From Pseudomonas sp. ACN8 (GTDB lineage Bacteria; Pseudomonadota; Gammaproteobacteria; Pseudomonadales; Pseudomonadaceae), in contig NZ_MRCS01000052.1 of assembly GCF_002303925.1 (NCBI RefSeq), positions 1 through 44,557 on the forward strand: DNA of 44,557 bases, in the 5' to 3' direction. The position numbers and the translations under genes were made by a program. Position 1 is the stretch's first letter; every line of letters starts with the position of its first letter. This document shows positions 16,409 through 25,096 of this stretch, one piece after another. The notes under the pieces were generated by a model that made no database searches, was not told where the DNA came from, and saw only the letters and a list, made by a program, of their open reading frames with translations.

Positions 16409-17471
16409 GGCCTGTGTGTTGCTCCTGGCGCTGCTGGCGAGCGGTTGCGATCAACCGGCTCCGGTCGAAAAGGGCTTTGCCGGGCTGGGCAACCAGGCCG
16501 CTGCGTTCACCCCGGTGGTGCCCGGTCGGGTGTTCAGCTTCCCGGCGGATCACGGCCCGCACGACGGCTTTCGCATCGAATGGTGGTATATCACGGCCAA
16601 CCTGAAGGACGATCAGGGCAATGAGTTCGGCGCGCAATGGACCTTGTTCCGCAGCGCGTTGAAAGCCAGCCCCGAGGTAGTGGGCTGGCAGAACCAGACG
16701 ATCTGGCTCGGCCACGCGGCGGTGACGTCGGCGACGGCGCATCACGCGGCCGAACGTTATGCTCGTGGTGGCGTTGGTCAGGCTGGTGTCAGCGCTGCGC
16801 CGTTCAATGCGTGGATCGACGACTGGCAATTGCGCAGCCAGACGACTGCCGACGACCCGTTGGCTGACGCGCTACTCAGTGCTCGCGACCGGCGTTTCAA
16901 CTACCGGCTGCGGTTGACCTCGACAGGTCCGCTGGTGCTTCAGGGAGACCGGGGCTTCAGCCGGAAATCCGAACAGGGTCAGGCTTCTTACTACTACAGC
17001 CAGCCGTTTTTTCAGGCCAGCGGCACCCTGGAAATCGACGGCAAGACCTTTCAGGTCAGTGGCCCGGCCTGGCTCGACCGGGAATGGAGCAGCCAGCCCC
17101 TGACGAGCAACCAGACCGGTTGGGACTGGTTTTCCCTGCACCTGGACAGTGGCGAGCAGGTGATGCTGTATCGCATGCGGCAAAAGGACGGCGAGCCTTA
17201 CCTCACCGGCACCTGGATCGACGCCCGGGGGCAGACACAATTGCTGCATGCCGGCGACATCATCCTCACGCCGCAAGACACCGCCCGGGTTGCCGGGCGC
17301 GCGATGCCCATTCGCTGGTCGATCAAAATCCCCGCCAGACACCTCGATATCGCCATTACCGCGCTCAATCCCCAGGCCTGGATGGATTTGCGCATTCCTT
17401 ATTGGGAAGGCCCGGTGCGCCTCATCGGCAGTCATGCAGGGAGTGGCTATCTGGAAATGACCGGGTATTAG
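16398..17471 (+). CDS. AttH/CrtC-like lipoprotein of the ABC operon
   Basis: This 357-residue predicted lipoprotein has a signal ending in the lipobox LLASGC (Cys16). The mature part matches the AttH / carotenoid 1,2-hydratase-like (lipocalin-like) fold, with the early motif HGPHDGFRIEWWYITANL and the later WLDREWSSQPL. Proteins of this family are repeatedly found beside a LolD-like ATPase and FtsX-type permease, so it probably binds or modifies the hydrophobic cargo of that exporter. ATG 16398 overlaps the permease gene by 11 bases. The enzymatic activity is not established. Confidence 0.85.
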   Translation: MKIKACVLLLALLASGCDQPAPVEKGFAGLGNQAAAFTPVVPGRVFSFPADHGPHDGFRIEWWYITANLKDDQGNEFGAQWTLFRSALKASPEVVGWQNQTIWLGHAAVTSATAHHAAERYARGGVGQAGVSAAPFNAWIDDWQLRSQTTADDPLADALLSARDRRFNYRLRLTSTGPLVLQGDRGFSRKSEQGQASYYYSQPFFQASGTLEIDGKTFQVSGPAWLDREWSSQPLTSNQTGWDWFSLHLDSGEQVMLYRMRQKDGEPYLTGTWIDARGQTQLLHAGDIILTPQDTARVAGRAMPIRWSIKIPARHLDIAITALNPQAWMDLRIPYWEGPVRLIGSHAGSGYLEMTGY

Positions 17472-17602
17472 GCGCGCCCGTTACGAAAATCACTTTTCGG
17501 TGCGACCACTGGCTCAACAGCGTCTATGCTCACTCGCACACATGGCGTTGAGCCCGGTTTCAACGCCGTCTGTTGCCATCTATCACAGGGAATGTACTGC
17601 CT

Positions 17603-18181
17603 ATGAAACGCCATGCACTGACCAAAGCCATCACCCTCGCTACCCTGCTGTCTGCCGCCAGTTTTGGCGCGGTGGCCGCCGATATCCCGTTGTCCGAAGT
17701 CGTTGTGGCCGATCAGATCTCCACCAAAGTCGTTTCGGTTGATGCCGCGAATCATTCCGTGGTTCTTAAAGGCCCGCAGGGTAATGAGTTCCCGGTGCAA
17801 TTGACCGACAAGGCGAAGAACCTCGATAACCTCAAGGCTGGCGATACGGTCGACATCACGGTCACCAGCGCCGTTGCAGCCTACCTCGACACCGATATCG
17901 ACAAAGGCCTGCCCGGCACCGCCGAAGCCATTGGCGAAATTCGTGCAGCGCCAGGCAGCGCCAACCCGGGCGGCGAAGCTTATCGCCAGGTGAAAGTGCA
18001 GCTGAAAATCACCCACATCGACCTGAAGAAAAACCAGGTGACTTTCGAAAATCCGGAAGGCAAGTCCAAGACGGTTGACGTCAAACGACCTGAAGTTCAG
18101 GCCAAACTCAAGGACTTGAAAGTCGGGCAAAGCGTTAACGTGGTTTACACCGATGTATTGACGGTGACCAGCCAGCACTGA
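17603..18181 (+). CDS. Exported protein of unknown function
   Basis: This 192-residue protein has a signal peptide with cleavage near ASFGAVAA (residue 24). The mature chain is mostly beta-type, with two similar halves: SVDAANHSVVLKGPQGNEF near residue 45 and KKNQVTFENPEGKSKTVDV near 145. Each is followed by a LKAGDTV / LKVGQSV turn, suggesting a duplicated small barrel. I cannot name a family. ATG 17603 follows AGGGAA at 17587-17592. It is monocistronic, 130 bp after the AttH gene. Confidence 0.75.
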   Translation: MKRHALTKAITLATLLSAASFGAVAADIPLSEVVVADQISTKVVSVDAANHSVVLKGPQGNEFPVQLTDKAKNLDNLKAGDTVDITVTSAVAAYLDTDIDKGLPGTAEAIGEIRAAPGSANPGGEAYRQVKVQLKITHIDLKKNQVTFENPEGKSKTVDVKRPEVQAKLKDLKVGQSVNVVYTDVLTVTSQH

Positions 18182-18477
18182 TATCGAATAATGGTTCTAT
18201 ACGGGCTGATTATTTTTGTACAAGTTTTGTATAGGAGTAATCCGCTCGTAATGGTCGAACTGGTGAGTTTGAGATGCCGTGTTGCATAGTATTTAAATCG
18301 ACATCTTTGTTAAACATTGTGTCGATAAATTTCATCTTTGCAGTACGGACATATTAATTCGCTTCTACTAAAATACTTTCCGTTCACCCAGTGTCAGGGC
18401 TCTTTACCAGTGCATGGATTGCCGAGGCCATTGCACTGGGCGAACACTTTATTTGTTGTATTGAAAGTTTTGGACAT
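18182..18477. other. Gene-free A/T-rich stretch with competing hairpins
   Basis: No coding frame is visible. Within it, GTTCACCCAGTG (18382-18393) is the near-complement of CACTGGGCGAAC (18434-18445). CCAGTGCATGG (18407-18417) can instead pair with CCATTGCACTGG (18428-18439). The two helices share the CACTGG segment and exclude each other, and a terminator follows 40 bases later. A small RNA or a structured 3' region is possible; on the minus strand the first helix gains a G-U pair. Confidence 0.35.
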
Positions 18478-18510
18478 AAAAACGGGCGGCCTGCAGGTCG
18501 CCCGTTTTTA
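18478..18510. terminator. Bidirectional Rho-independent terminator
   Basis: AAAAACGGGCG (18478-18488) pairs with CGCCCGTTTTT (18499-18509). T-runs occur in both directions, so it can end transcripts from 17603 or the gene-free stretch and from hglS on the opposite strand. Confidence 0.88.
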
Positions 18511-18529
18511 TTGAGTGGTGACAAATCAT

Positions 18530-19936
18530 TCAGTCATGTTTTTTATTGACTTGAGCAACATCGGCCAGCGCGGCGAAACACTGTTCGATCGAACGCCGCT
18601 GGCTCTCGGCATACAGTTCCAACTCATCGATCGTCGAACGCCCCAAGGCCTGTTCGAACGCCTGCTGATTGGCATGGGCGCCGTAACGGGTTTGCGCCGC
18701 GTCCCCCAGGTTTGACTGAAAGATCCCCGCCGCGCTGACCGGCAGGAAGTCTTCGTACACCAGTGGTTCAACCCGCAGGTAGCCTCCTCCGAGCAGGTCT
18801 TCCAGTGCGGCGCTTTTCAGGTCGCCCGCCGCGAGGCCTTTTTCCGTCACGAAGTAGCGGAAGTAGGCCAGGCCCTGTTGGCGCATGCCTTCCCAGGTGT
18901 CAGGGAACTCGCTGAAATGCTGCGCCATCAGGGCGTTGTAGCGCGCGGCGTTGGTTTCGTTGGGGAAGTCCTTGAGTTCGTCCCGCGCGGCATTGAGCAA
19001 GCGGTCGTAGAGTGCACGGCCTTTGGGCGTGAGGGCGGCACCGCGCTGTTCGATCTCGCCAAACCGGGCGCTGTGGCTGCCGCGCGCCTCGCTTTGATCG
19101 GTGAAGGCTATCGGCTCGTCCAGGGCCTTGAAGCTGGTCTGGCGCAGCAGGATCGGGCACTGGCGGCGAGGCGGGCCTTCGATCACCGCTTTGGGGGTGA
19201 TGCCATGGGCCGGCATCTGCGCCTGCACGATGTCGATGTCCAGGGTCCGCGGTGTCAGGTGGTTGATGTGCGGGCCCTTGAACGCCACTACGTCGGCGAT
19301 CAGGCGATGCTGGGCGCTGAGCTGTCGATACTGTTCGGCGGTGACGGTGGCGCTGTGGTGCCAGCGAAACGTTTCCAGTGCCTGTTCGACGAATTCCTGG
19401 GCTTCCTGCTCGGTCAGGCCACCCCGGGATTCGGCGCGTTCGATAAGCGTGAGGGCCGTGGGGGTGAAGATCGAGCGCTGGTCGAGCATCGACTGGGCGA
19501 ACGCTCGTAGCTCCAGATCTTCGATCAGTTCCAGGCGCAACAGCGAGGTGAACACCCGGAACGGGCTGACCTGCAGCGACGCTTCATGCACTGCGCGAAA
19601 TGCCGTGGAATGCACCGGCACGCCGGCCGGTGTCAGGTCGTAGTAACCCACCGGTTGCATGCCCATCACCGCGAACAGGCGGGCGAGGGTCGCCAGTTCA
19701 CCAGCTGTGCCGACGCGGATCGCCCCATGACGTTCCAGGTCCAGGCGTTCGATTTCGCCGGTGCTGGTGAGTTGCCGCAGGATTTGCCCATCGCTGTCCA
19801 GCACGTGACGGTTGGTCTGTTCCACCAGTTCCATCAATGCGCCGTACAACGGCACTTCCTCGCGGTACATGTCGGACATCGCTTTGGAAAAGCGTTGGCG
19901 GATCAGGTCAGGGCTGACGAAGTTCGGGTGGTTCAT
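18530..19936 (-). CDS. hglS: 2-oxoadipate dioxygenase/decarboxylase (D-2-hydroxyglutarate synthase)
   Basis: This 468-residue Fe(II) enzyme (formerly DUF1338, YdcJ-like) converts 2-oxoadipate, O2 and water to D-2-hydroxyglutarate and CO2 in the lysine catabolic route of P. putida. The residues described for the P. putida enzyme are all present at the same numbers: metal ligands His70, His226 and Glu294, and substrate-binding Arg74 (HGAIR, HINH and RFGE). The AGGA ribosome site lies 8 bases before the ATG. No other lysine-degradation gene is adjacent. Confidence 0.92.
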   Translation of the reverse strand: MNHPNFVSPDLIRQRFSKAMSDMYREEVPLYGALMELVEQTNRHVLDSDGQILRQLTSTGEIERLDLERHGAIRVGTAGELATLARLFAVMGMQPVGYYDLTPAGVPVHSTAFRAVHEASLQVSPFRVFTSLLRLELIEDLELRAFAQSMLDQRSIFTPTALTLIERAESRGGLTEQEAQEFVEQALETFRWHHSATVTAEQYRQLSAQHRLIADVVAFKGPHINHLTPRTLDIDIVQAQMPAHGITPKAVIEGPPRRQCPILLRQTSFKALDEPIAFTDQSEARGSHSARFGEIEQRGAALTPKGRALYDRLLNAARDELKDFPNETNAARYNALMAQHFSEFPDTWEGMRQQGLAYFRYFVTEKGLAAGDLKSAALEDLLGGGYLRVEPLVYEDFLPVSAAGIFQSNLGDAAQTRYGAHANQQAFEQALGRSTIDELELYAESQRRSIEQCFAALADVAQVNKKHD

Positions 19937-20046
19937 GAACAGGATTCCTGGCGCGGTGACGTAAAGGATGGACGAAAGATCGCAGCCTTGCGCAACGCCG
20001 GCAAACGAAGTTTCTGACGAACTTCATTCTTTAAACGACTACATGC

Positions 20047-21006
20047 CTAGTGCAGTCGTTGATCCTGTGGGCTCTCCGAACGCAGCGATGCCAAAAACTC
20101 GCGATACAGGCGCGCCGAACCGTAGGGCGCTTCCACCATGGGCATGTGCCCGATGGCGTCCCAGATATGCACGCGCAGGTCGGCGATGCCCTTGCTCCAG
20201 ACCGCCACGCTACTGACGTCGATCAACCGGTCCTTGCGCCCCCACAGCAACAGCGCCGGGGCGGCAATGTCGGGCAGGTGCGGTTCCATCGGCGGGCTGG
20301 CGCGAAATTCGCGGAAGATTTCTTCCAGTTCCTCGCGGGACTGTTCATAGCGCTGGGCGACGGCATCGAGCACCAGTTTCGGTACCCAGGGCGGCGAAGC
20401 CATGGTCATGGCGTAGAAGCGCTGGAATTCTTCCCGCGAATGAATCAGAAACGGGTTGTGGCCCTTGGCCAAATGCCGCTCAAGGTCACTGGGCTCGGGC
20501 GCGGTGACCCCGGCCGGGTCGATCAGGGCCACGGACACAATGCGTTCCGGATACGTGGCTGCGAGCCAGGCCGCGATGTAGCCGCCCATGGAGTTGCCGA
20601 TGACATGGACCTTCTCCACGCCGCACACGTCCAGCAGCTGGATCATGCGCTTGGCCTGTAGCGGGATGTCGTAGCCTCCGCCCGCCTTGAAGCCGGTTTC
20701 GCCATGGCCGGCGATGTCCGGGATGATCACTCGATGGCTGCCGACAAAGTGCCGGGCGAAACGCAGCCAGAGGTTCTTGTCGGCGCTGAAGCCATGGAGC
20801 ATCAGCACACTGCTGGTGGCTTCGTACGGCCCGCCTTGCCAGGTCGAGACGGTCATCTCGGGGATGGGCACGACGATCTTGTGCAGCCGGTACAGCTTGG
20901 CCTCGGCCGCCATGCTCAAGTCATAGAGCCAGTAGCCGATGGCCGGGTAGGTCAGCCAGCTCCAGGCGACGAACACTGCGAGAACGACGAACAACAAAAG
21001 CATCAC
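20047..21006 (-). CDS. Membrane-anchored alpha/beta hydrolase (lipase/esterase)
   Basis: This 319-residue hydrolase has an N-terminal membrane anchor (residues 2-20). The catalytic triad is visible as Ser139 (GNSMGG), Asp259 (GRKDRL) and His287 (GHMPM), with HGFSADK providing the oxyanion region. It resembles the Moraxella Lip3-type bacterial lipases. Two consecutive ATGs open the frame. The gene lies 20 bp downstream of a Baeyer-Villiger-type monooxygenase in the same direction, so it may cleave the ester or lactone that enzyme makes. Confidence 0.87.
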   Translation of the reverse strand: MMLLLFVVLAVFVAWSWLTYPAIGYWLYDLSMAAEAKLYRLHKIVVPIPEMTVSTWQGGPYEATSSVLMLHGFSADKNLWLRFARHFVGSHRVIIPDIAGHGETGFKAGGGYDIPLQAKRMIQLLDVCGVEKVHVIGNSMGGYIAAWLAATYPERIVSVALIDPAGVTAPEPSDLERHLAKGHNPFLIHSREEFQRFYAMTMASPPWVPKLVLDAVAQRYEQSREELEEIFREFRASPPMEPHLPDIAAPALLLWGRKDRLIDVSSVAVWSKGIADLRVHIWDAIGHMPMVEAPYGSARLYREFLASLRSESPQDQRLH

Positions 21007-21025
21007 GCGTCTCCCTTCTATCTGC

Positions 21026-22480
21026 TCAGGACAAAATGTGATCGGCGGGTTTCAGCGCTCGGGTCAAGCGATGAAAGCTGAAGCTGAATCCCGGAAACAT
21101 GGCAATCACATGACCGCTCTTGCTTTGATACCAACTGTGGCAACCACCGGATTTCCACACGGTGCGTTCCATTTCCCGGTGGATCTTTTCAGTGTAGGTA
21201 CGTTCCGCCTCATGGCGAACCTCGATACTGCGTAAACCTTGAGACTTCAAGGTGCGAATGCAGTCGAGGATGTAATTCATCTGGGATTCGATGATGAACA
21301 GCGCCGAGGTGTGGCCGATGCCGGTGTTCGGCCCGGTGACGATGAACAGGTTGGGAAAGTCGGGCAGGGCGGTGCCGAGGTAGGCCCGCGGATACTGCGC
21401 CCAGACCTCCTTGAGACGGGTGCCGTTTTTGCCTGTTACCGGGTAGGAAATCACCCCGTCGGTGGCATCGTAGCCGGTGGACCAGACGATCAGGTCCAGC
21501 TCTATGTGCTGACCGTCCAGGGTCACGATGCCGGTTTCGTCGATGGATGCGATGCCTTGCTCGCGGCTGTACAGTGTCACGTTGTCGCGCGCCAGTGCCG
21601 GGTACAAGGTGCTGGACAGGATTACCCGTTTGCAGCCGATGGTGTAGTCCGGCGTCAGCTTGCGCCGTAGCTCGGCGTCCGGCACCTGGCGTTTCAGAAA
21701 GCGCAGGGCCTGGCGCTGGACCATGTGTACCGCCGGCTTCGAATACTTGAAGGCAATCACCCGGGTTTCGAATTGCCAGTAGATCCCCCAGCGCAACAGC
21801 TTGTAGGCCGGCTTGAACCCCAGCAGCCAGCGCTGGAAACGGCCAAAGCGGCGGTCAGCCCGGGGCAAGACCCAGTGGGGCGTGCGCTGGAACACATGCA
21901 AGTGCTCGACGTCCGGGGCGATGGCCGGAATGACCTGGGCCGCACTGGCGCCGCTGCCGACGATGGCCACGCGTTTTTGCCGATAGTCGTAGCTGTGGTC
22001 CCAGTTGTTGGTGTGGAACGTCCTGCCCTGGAAGCGTTCCTGTCCATCGAAGCGAGGGACCACCGGTTGGCTCAGGGGCCCGGTCGCGTTGATCAGGAAC
22101 TGCGCGCAAAACGTGCCTTTGCCGGCGGTGTATACCGTCCAGCGTTTGTGGGTGTCGTCCCATTCGACGCGCTCGACATTGGCGTCCAGTTCCACCTTTT
22201 CCCGCAGGCCGAAGCGCTCTACCACGTGGCGGGTGTAGCGGTGCAGTTCGGCCTGTTCGGCGAACATTTGTGTCCAGCGATACGGGGCGAAAGACAGGGA
22301 GTACAGCGGCGAGGGCACGTCGACTGCCGCGCCGGGGTAGGTGTTCTGGCACCAGGTGCCGCCGAAGAAATCCCGCCGCTCCAGCAGGCGGAAATCGTCG
22401 ATGCCGGCCTTGAGCAAATTGATTGCTGCACATTGGCCGCCAAACCCGCTGCCGATGATCAATACTTGAAAGGTCTGCAT
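21026..22480 (-). CDS. Flavin-containing monooxygenase, Baeyer-Villiger type
   Basis: This 484-residue FAD/NADPH enzyme inserts oxygen next to a carbonyl or oxidises heteroatoms. The FAD Rossmann motif GSGFGG is at residues 10-15, and the NADPH motif GSGASA is near 182. Between them is the BVMO fingerprint FxGxxxHxxxWD (FQGRTFHTNNWD). ATG 22480 has an excellent AGGAGG ribosome site; an earlier in-frame start at 22507 has none. It heads a probable two-gene operon with the hydrolase at 20047. The substrate is unknown; long-chain ketones are one possibility. Confidence 0.9.
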   Translation of the reverse strand: MQTFQVLIIGSGFGGQCAAINLLKAGIDDFRLLERRDFFGGTWCQNTYPGAAVDVPSPLYSLSFAPYRWTQMFAEQAELHRYTRHVVERFGLREKVELDANVERVEWDDTHKRWTVYTAGKGTFCAQFLINATGPLSQPVVPRFDGQERFQGRTFHTNNWDHSYDYRQKRVAIVGSGASAAQVIPAIAPDVEHLHVFQRTPHWVLPRADRRFGRFQRWLLGFKPAYKLLRWGIYWQFETRVIAFKYSKPAVHMVQRQALRFLKRQVPDAELRRKLTPDYTIGCKRVILSSTLYPALARDNVTLYSREQGIASIDETGIVTLDGQHIELDLIVWSTGYDATDGVISYPVTGKNGTRLKEVWAQYPRAYLGTALPDFPNLFIVTGPNTGIGHTSALFIIESQMNYILDCIRTLKSQGLRSIEVRHEAERTYTEKIHREMERTVWKSGGCHSWYQSKSGHVIAMFPGFSFSFHRLTRALKPADHILS

Positions 22481-22678
22481 GGGCCTCCTCTTATGGTCAT
22501 CGATCAACCCCTTCTTTCATGTATAGCTGTTTCCGGGGTGAGGCCTTTGCTTTTATGTAAGCGTGATGCCGCGATATTCAGCCTGTCAGTCGGTGATGGC
22601 TATTTGATCTCGCCCTGATAGACTCCAGCGCACAGGCATAGGCTGTAATCACATTCCGTCGAGTGGCACAGAGGCCCT

Positions 22679-23752
22679 ATGGCAAAAACGGGAGGAAAGG
22701 GACTTTCATTGGCCAGGAGGCTCTATACATCACGGATCCTGGGGTTGGCCCTGGGGCTGGTGTGTGTGAGCGCGGCAATGTATCCACTCGATCCGGCGCC
22801 CTGGGTCTGGGGATTCATGTGGTTCAATGGCCTGGTCTGGCCGCATCTGGCTTACCAATGGGCGCGCAGGGCCAGGACGCCCTATCATGCCGAACACCGC
22901 AATCTGCTGATCGATGCTTTTCTCGGCGGCTTCTGGATTGCCGCGATGCAATTCAATCCACTGCCCAGCGCGACCACCATTTCCATGATGGCCATGAACA
23001 ACGTGGCCATAGGCGGCTTGCGCTTCCTGCTGGCCGGAACAGCCGTGCAAATCCTGGGCGTGGGCGTTGGCCTGCTGATTTTCGCCCCGGCGTTCATTCC
23101 TGCCACCAGCGCGGTGCAGCTCTATGCCTGTTTGCCGTTGCTGTGCCTGTATCCATTGGCGCTGGGCTGGATCTGCTTCCGCCAGGCCCATACCCTCGGC
23201 TGTCAGAAGCGTGAACTGCTGGCACTGAGCCGCACCGACAGCCTGACGGGCCTGCTGAACCATGGCACCTGGAAGGACCAGCTGGAGATCGAGTTCCAGC
23301 GTTGCAAACGCCAGCAAAAAGGTGGGGCGATCGCCCTGATCGACATCGACCATTTCAAAACCATCAACGATACCTACGGCCATGTTGCCGGCGACATCGT
23401 CCTGCGTCAGTTGAGCAAGATGCTCAAGCAGAACCTGCGAGCGACCGATGTGGCAGGGCGCTACGGCGGTGACGAGTTCTGCGTGATCCTTCCAGACCTG
23501 CCCCTGAACCGCGCCATCGCCGTCATGGATGCCTTGCGCGATCGTTTCGCCACCTTGGGGTACGAGCAGAGTCCGGCGCTGAAAGTCAGCCTGAGCATTG
23601 GCCTGGCGTCATTCAACCCGGCCCACGCCGACGCGACGCTTTGGCTCAATGACGCCGATCACGCGCTATACGAAGCCAAGACCACCGGGCGTAATCGGGT
23701 GATCTGCTGCGGTAACGGGAAACCCTATCGCGAACTGCTCGACTCGGTGTGA
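22679..23752 (+). CDS. MASE2-GGDEF diguanylate cyclase
   Basis: This 357-residue inner-membrane enzyme should make cyclic di-GMP from two GTP. The N-terminal MASE2 sensor region (about 8-165) has five or so membrane helices. The cytoplasmic GGDEF domain (about 183-348) has the intact active site RYGGDEF (263-267) and a product-inhibition I-site RATD (254-257). There is no EAL domain. The architecture equals E. coli AdrA/DgcC. AGAGG precedes the ATG. It is divergent from the monooxygenase gene. Confidence 0.94.
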   Translation: MAKTGGKGLSLARRLYTSRILGLALGLVCVSAAMYPLDPAPWVWGFMWFNGLVWPHLAYQWARRARTPYHAEHRNLLIDAFLGGFWIAAMQFNPLPSATTISMMAMNNVAIGGLRFLLAGTAVQILGVGVGLLIFAPAFIPATSAVQLYACLPLLCLYPLALGWICFRQAHTLGCQKRELLALSRTDSLTGLLNHGTWKDQLEIEFQRCKRQQKGGAIALIDIDHFKTINDTYGHVAGDIVLRQLSKMLKQNLRATDVAGRYGGDEFCVILPDLPLNRAIAVMDALRDRFATLGYEQSPALKVSLSIGLASFNPAHADATLWLNDADHALYEAKTTGRNRVICCGNGKPYRELLDSV

Positions 23753-23770
23753 TTGTCCGCCGCAACACCT

Positions 23771-24061
23771 GTGGGAGCGAGCCTGCTCGCGATGGCTGAG
23801 TGTCTGGCGATCTGGATGTTGGCTGTGAAGGCCTCATCGCGAGCAGGCTCGCTCCCACAGTGGATTTGCGGTGAGCACATCATTTGTGCACACCAGTGAT
23901 CAATTGTGGGCGCGAGCTTGCTCGCGATGGCGGCGTGTCTGGCGATCTGGATGCTGGCTGTGAAGGCCTCATCGCGAGCAGGCTCGCTCCCACAGAGGAT
24001 TTTCGGTGAACACATGATTTGCGTACACCCGCGATCACCTGTGGGAGCGAGCCTGCTCGCG
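23771..24061. repeat. Tandem REPIN array, 135-bp period
   Basis: REP arms starting at 23771, 23906 and 24041 are exactly 135 bases apart. The first two open full REPINs (23771-23859 and 23906-23994), whose inner and outer spacer sequences are also nearly identical; the third is a lone arm. The array fills the space between convergent genes, so this stretch holds no gene. Confidence 0.95.
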
Positions 24062-24085
24062 ATGGCGATGTGTCGGTTTAAACCG

Positions 24086-24955
24086 TCATTCCTTCACGCT
24101 CATGAACTCTTGCGCGAAGCGGATGTATTCCTCGGGTTGCGTGTAGGTGTGCGTCAGCTCGGTGGCGCTCAGGTCCGATGTCTGGGTCAGGATCTGGCGT
24201 TGCTCGCGCAGGCTGTCGTAGGTCGCTTTGATCGCGGCGAAGTACGCGCCATGACCGTCGATGGTCACGCGCACACCCAGTTCGGCCAGGCGCTTGTCAT
24301 CGCGCAGCAGCGGGTTGCCGTAGGTCACCAGCATCAGCGGCACGCTCAGGTGCTCGGCGATCTGCTCCAAATGGTCAAAATCCTTGATACCGACCATGCA
24401 GATCCCGTCGGCCCCGGCGTTCTGGTATTGCCGGGTGCGGCTGATGATTTCCTGCACCGGCAGAATCCCGGCGTGGGTGCGGGCGATGATTGCCATTTCC
24501 GAATCGCAGCGGGCTTCGAGCGCCGCGCGGATCTTGCCGACGCCTTCGGCGACCGTGATCAGGTCGGTGGATTTGCGGCCAAACTGCGCGGGCAGCAGGG
24601 TGTCTTCGATGGTCAGCGCGGCGACCCCGGCCCGTTCGAGTTCGACGATGGTGCGCATGACGTTGAGTGCGTTGCCGTAGCCGTGGTCGGCGTCGGCGAT
24701 CACCGGCAACTGGGCGACACGGCCGATGCGGGTGGCCTGCTCAGCGAATTCGCTGAGGGTGATCAGGGCAAAGTCGGGGGCGCCCAGCACTTGCAGCGAA
24801 GCGACCGACCCCCCGAGAATCCCGACTTCGAAGCCCAGGTCGGCGGCGATGCGGGCCGACATCGGGTCGAACACCGAGGCCGTGTGGTAGCAGGTGTCGG
24901 AGGCGAACAGTTGGCGAAAATTGCGGCGCAAATCTTGATGGGAAAGCCTGGACAT
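24086..24955 (-). CDS. Oxaloacetate decarboxylase-like enzyme (PEP mutase/isocitrate lyase superfamily)
   Basis: This 289-residue protein matches the PA4872 type of the isocitrate lyase/PEP mutase superfamily, described as a Mg-dependent oxaloacetate decarboxylase giving pyruvate and CO2. The barrel motifs include the metal region VIADADHGYGNALNV, the TIEDT strand and the IARTHAG strand. The KKCGH signature of isocitrate and methylisocitrate lyases is absent. ATG 24955 follows GGTGGAA; the in-frame start at 25000 has no ribosome site. It is transcribed toward the REPIN array and lies downstream of the succinyltransferase pair. Confidence 0.87.
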   Translation of the reverse strand: MSRLSHQDLRRNFRQLFASDTCYHTASVFDPMSARIAADLGFEVGILGGSVASLQVLGAPDFALITLSEFAEQATRIGRVAQLPVIADADHGYGNALNVMRTIVELERAGVAALTIEDTLLPAQFGRKSTDLITVAEGVGKIRAALEARCDSEMAIIARTHAGILPVQEIISRTRQYQNAGADGICMVGIKDFDHLEQIAEHLSVPLMLVTYGNPLLRDDKRLAELGVRVTIDGHGAYFAAIKATYDSLREQRQILTQTSDLSATELTHTYTQPEEYIRFAQEFMSVKE

Positions 24956-25096
24956 ATGAGTTCCACCAATGGAATGGAAGGGCTTGAGCAAAAGTGTCAA
25001 CGCCGAAGAAATAAAAGGCTATCACGCGCGCCGGGGGAGAATGATGACGAATTTTCTGGGTTAGGCCGATTGACGTCGCAGCGATCGAACTGATAG

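Noticed and set aside
23771..24061. CRISPR array
   Set aside because: The repeats are palindromic REPINs with 135-bp period and near-identical spacers; there are no unique spacers and no cas genes.
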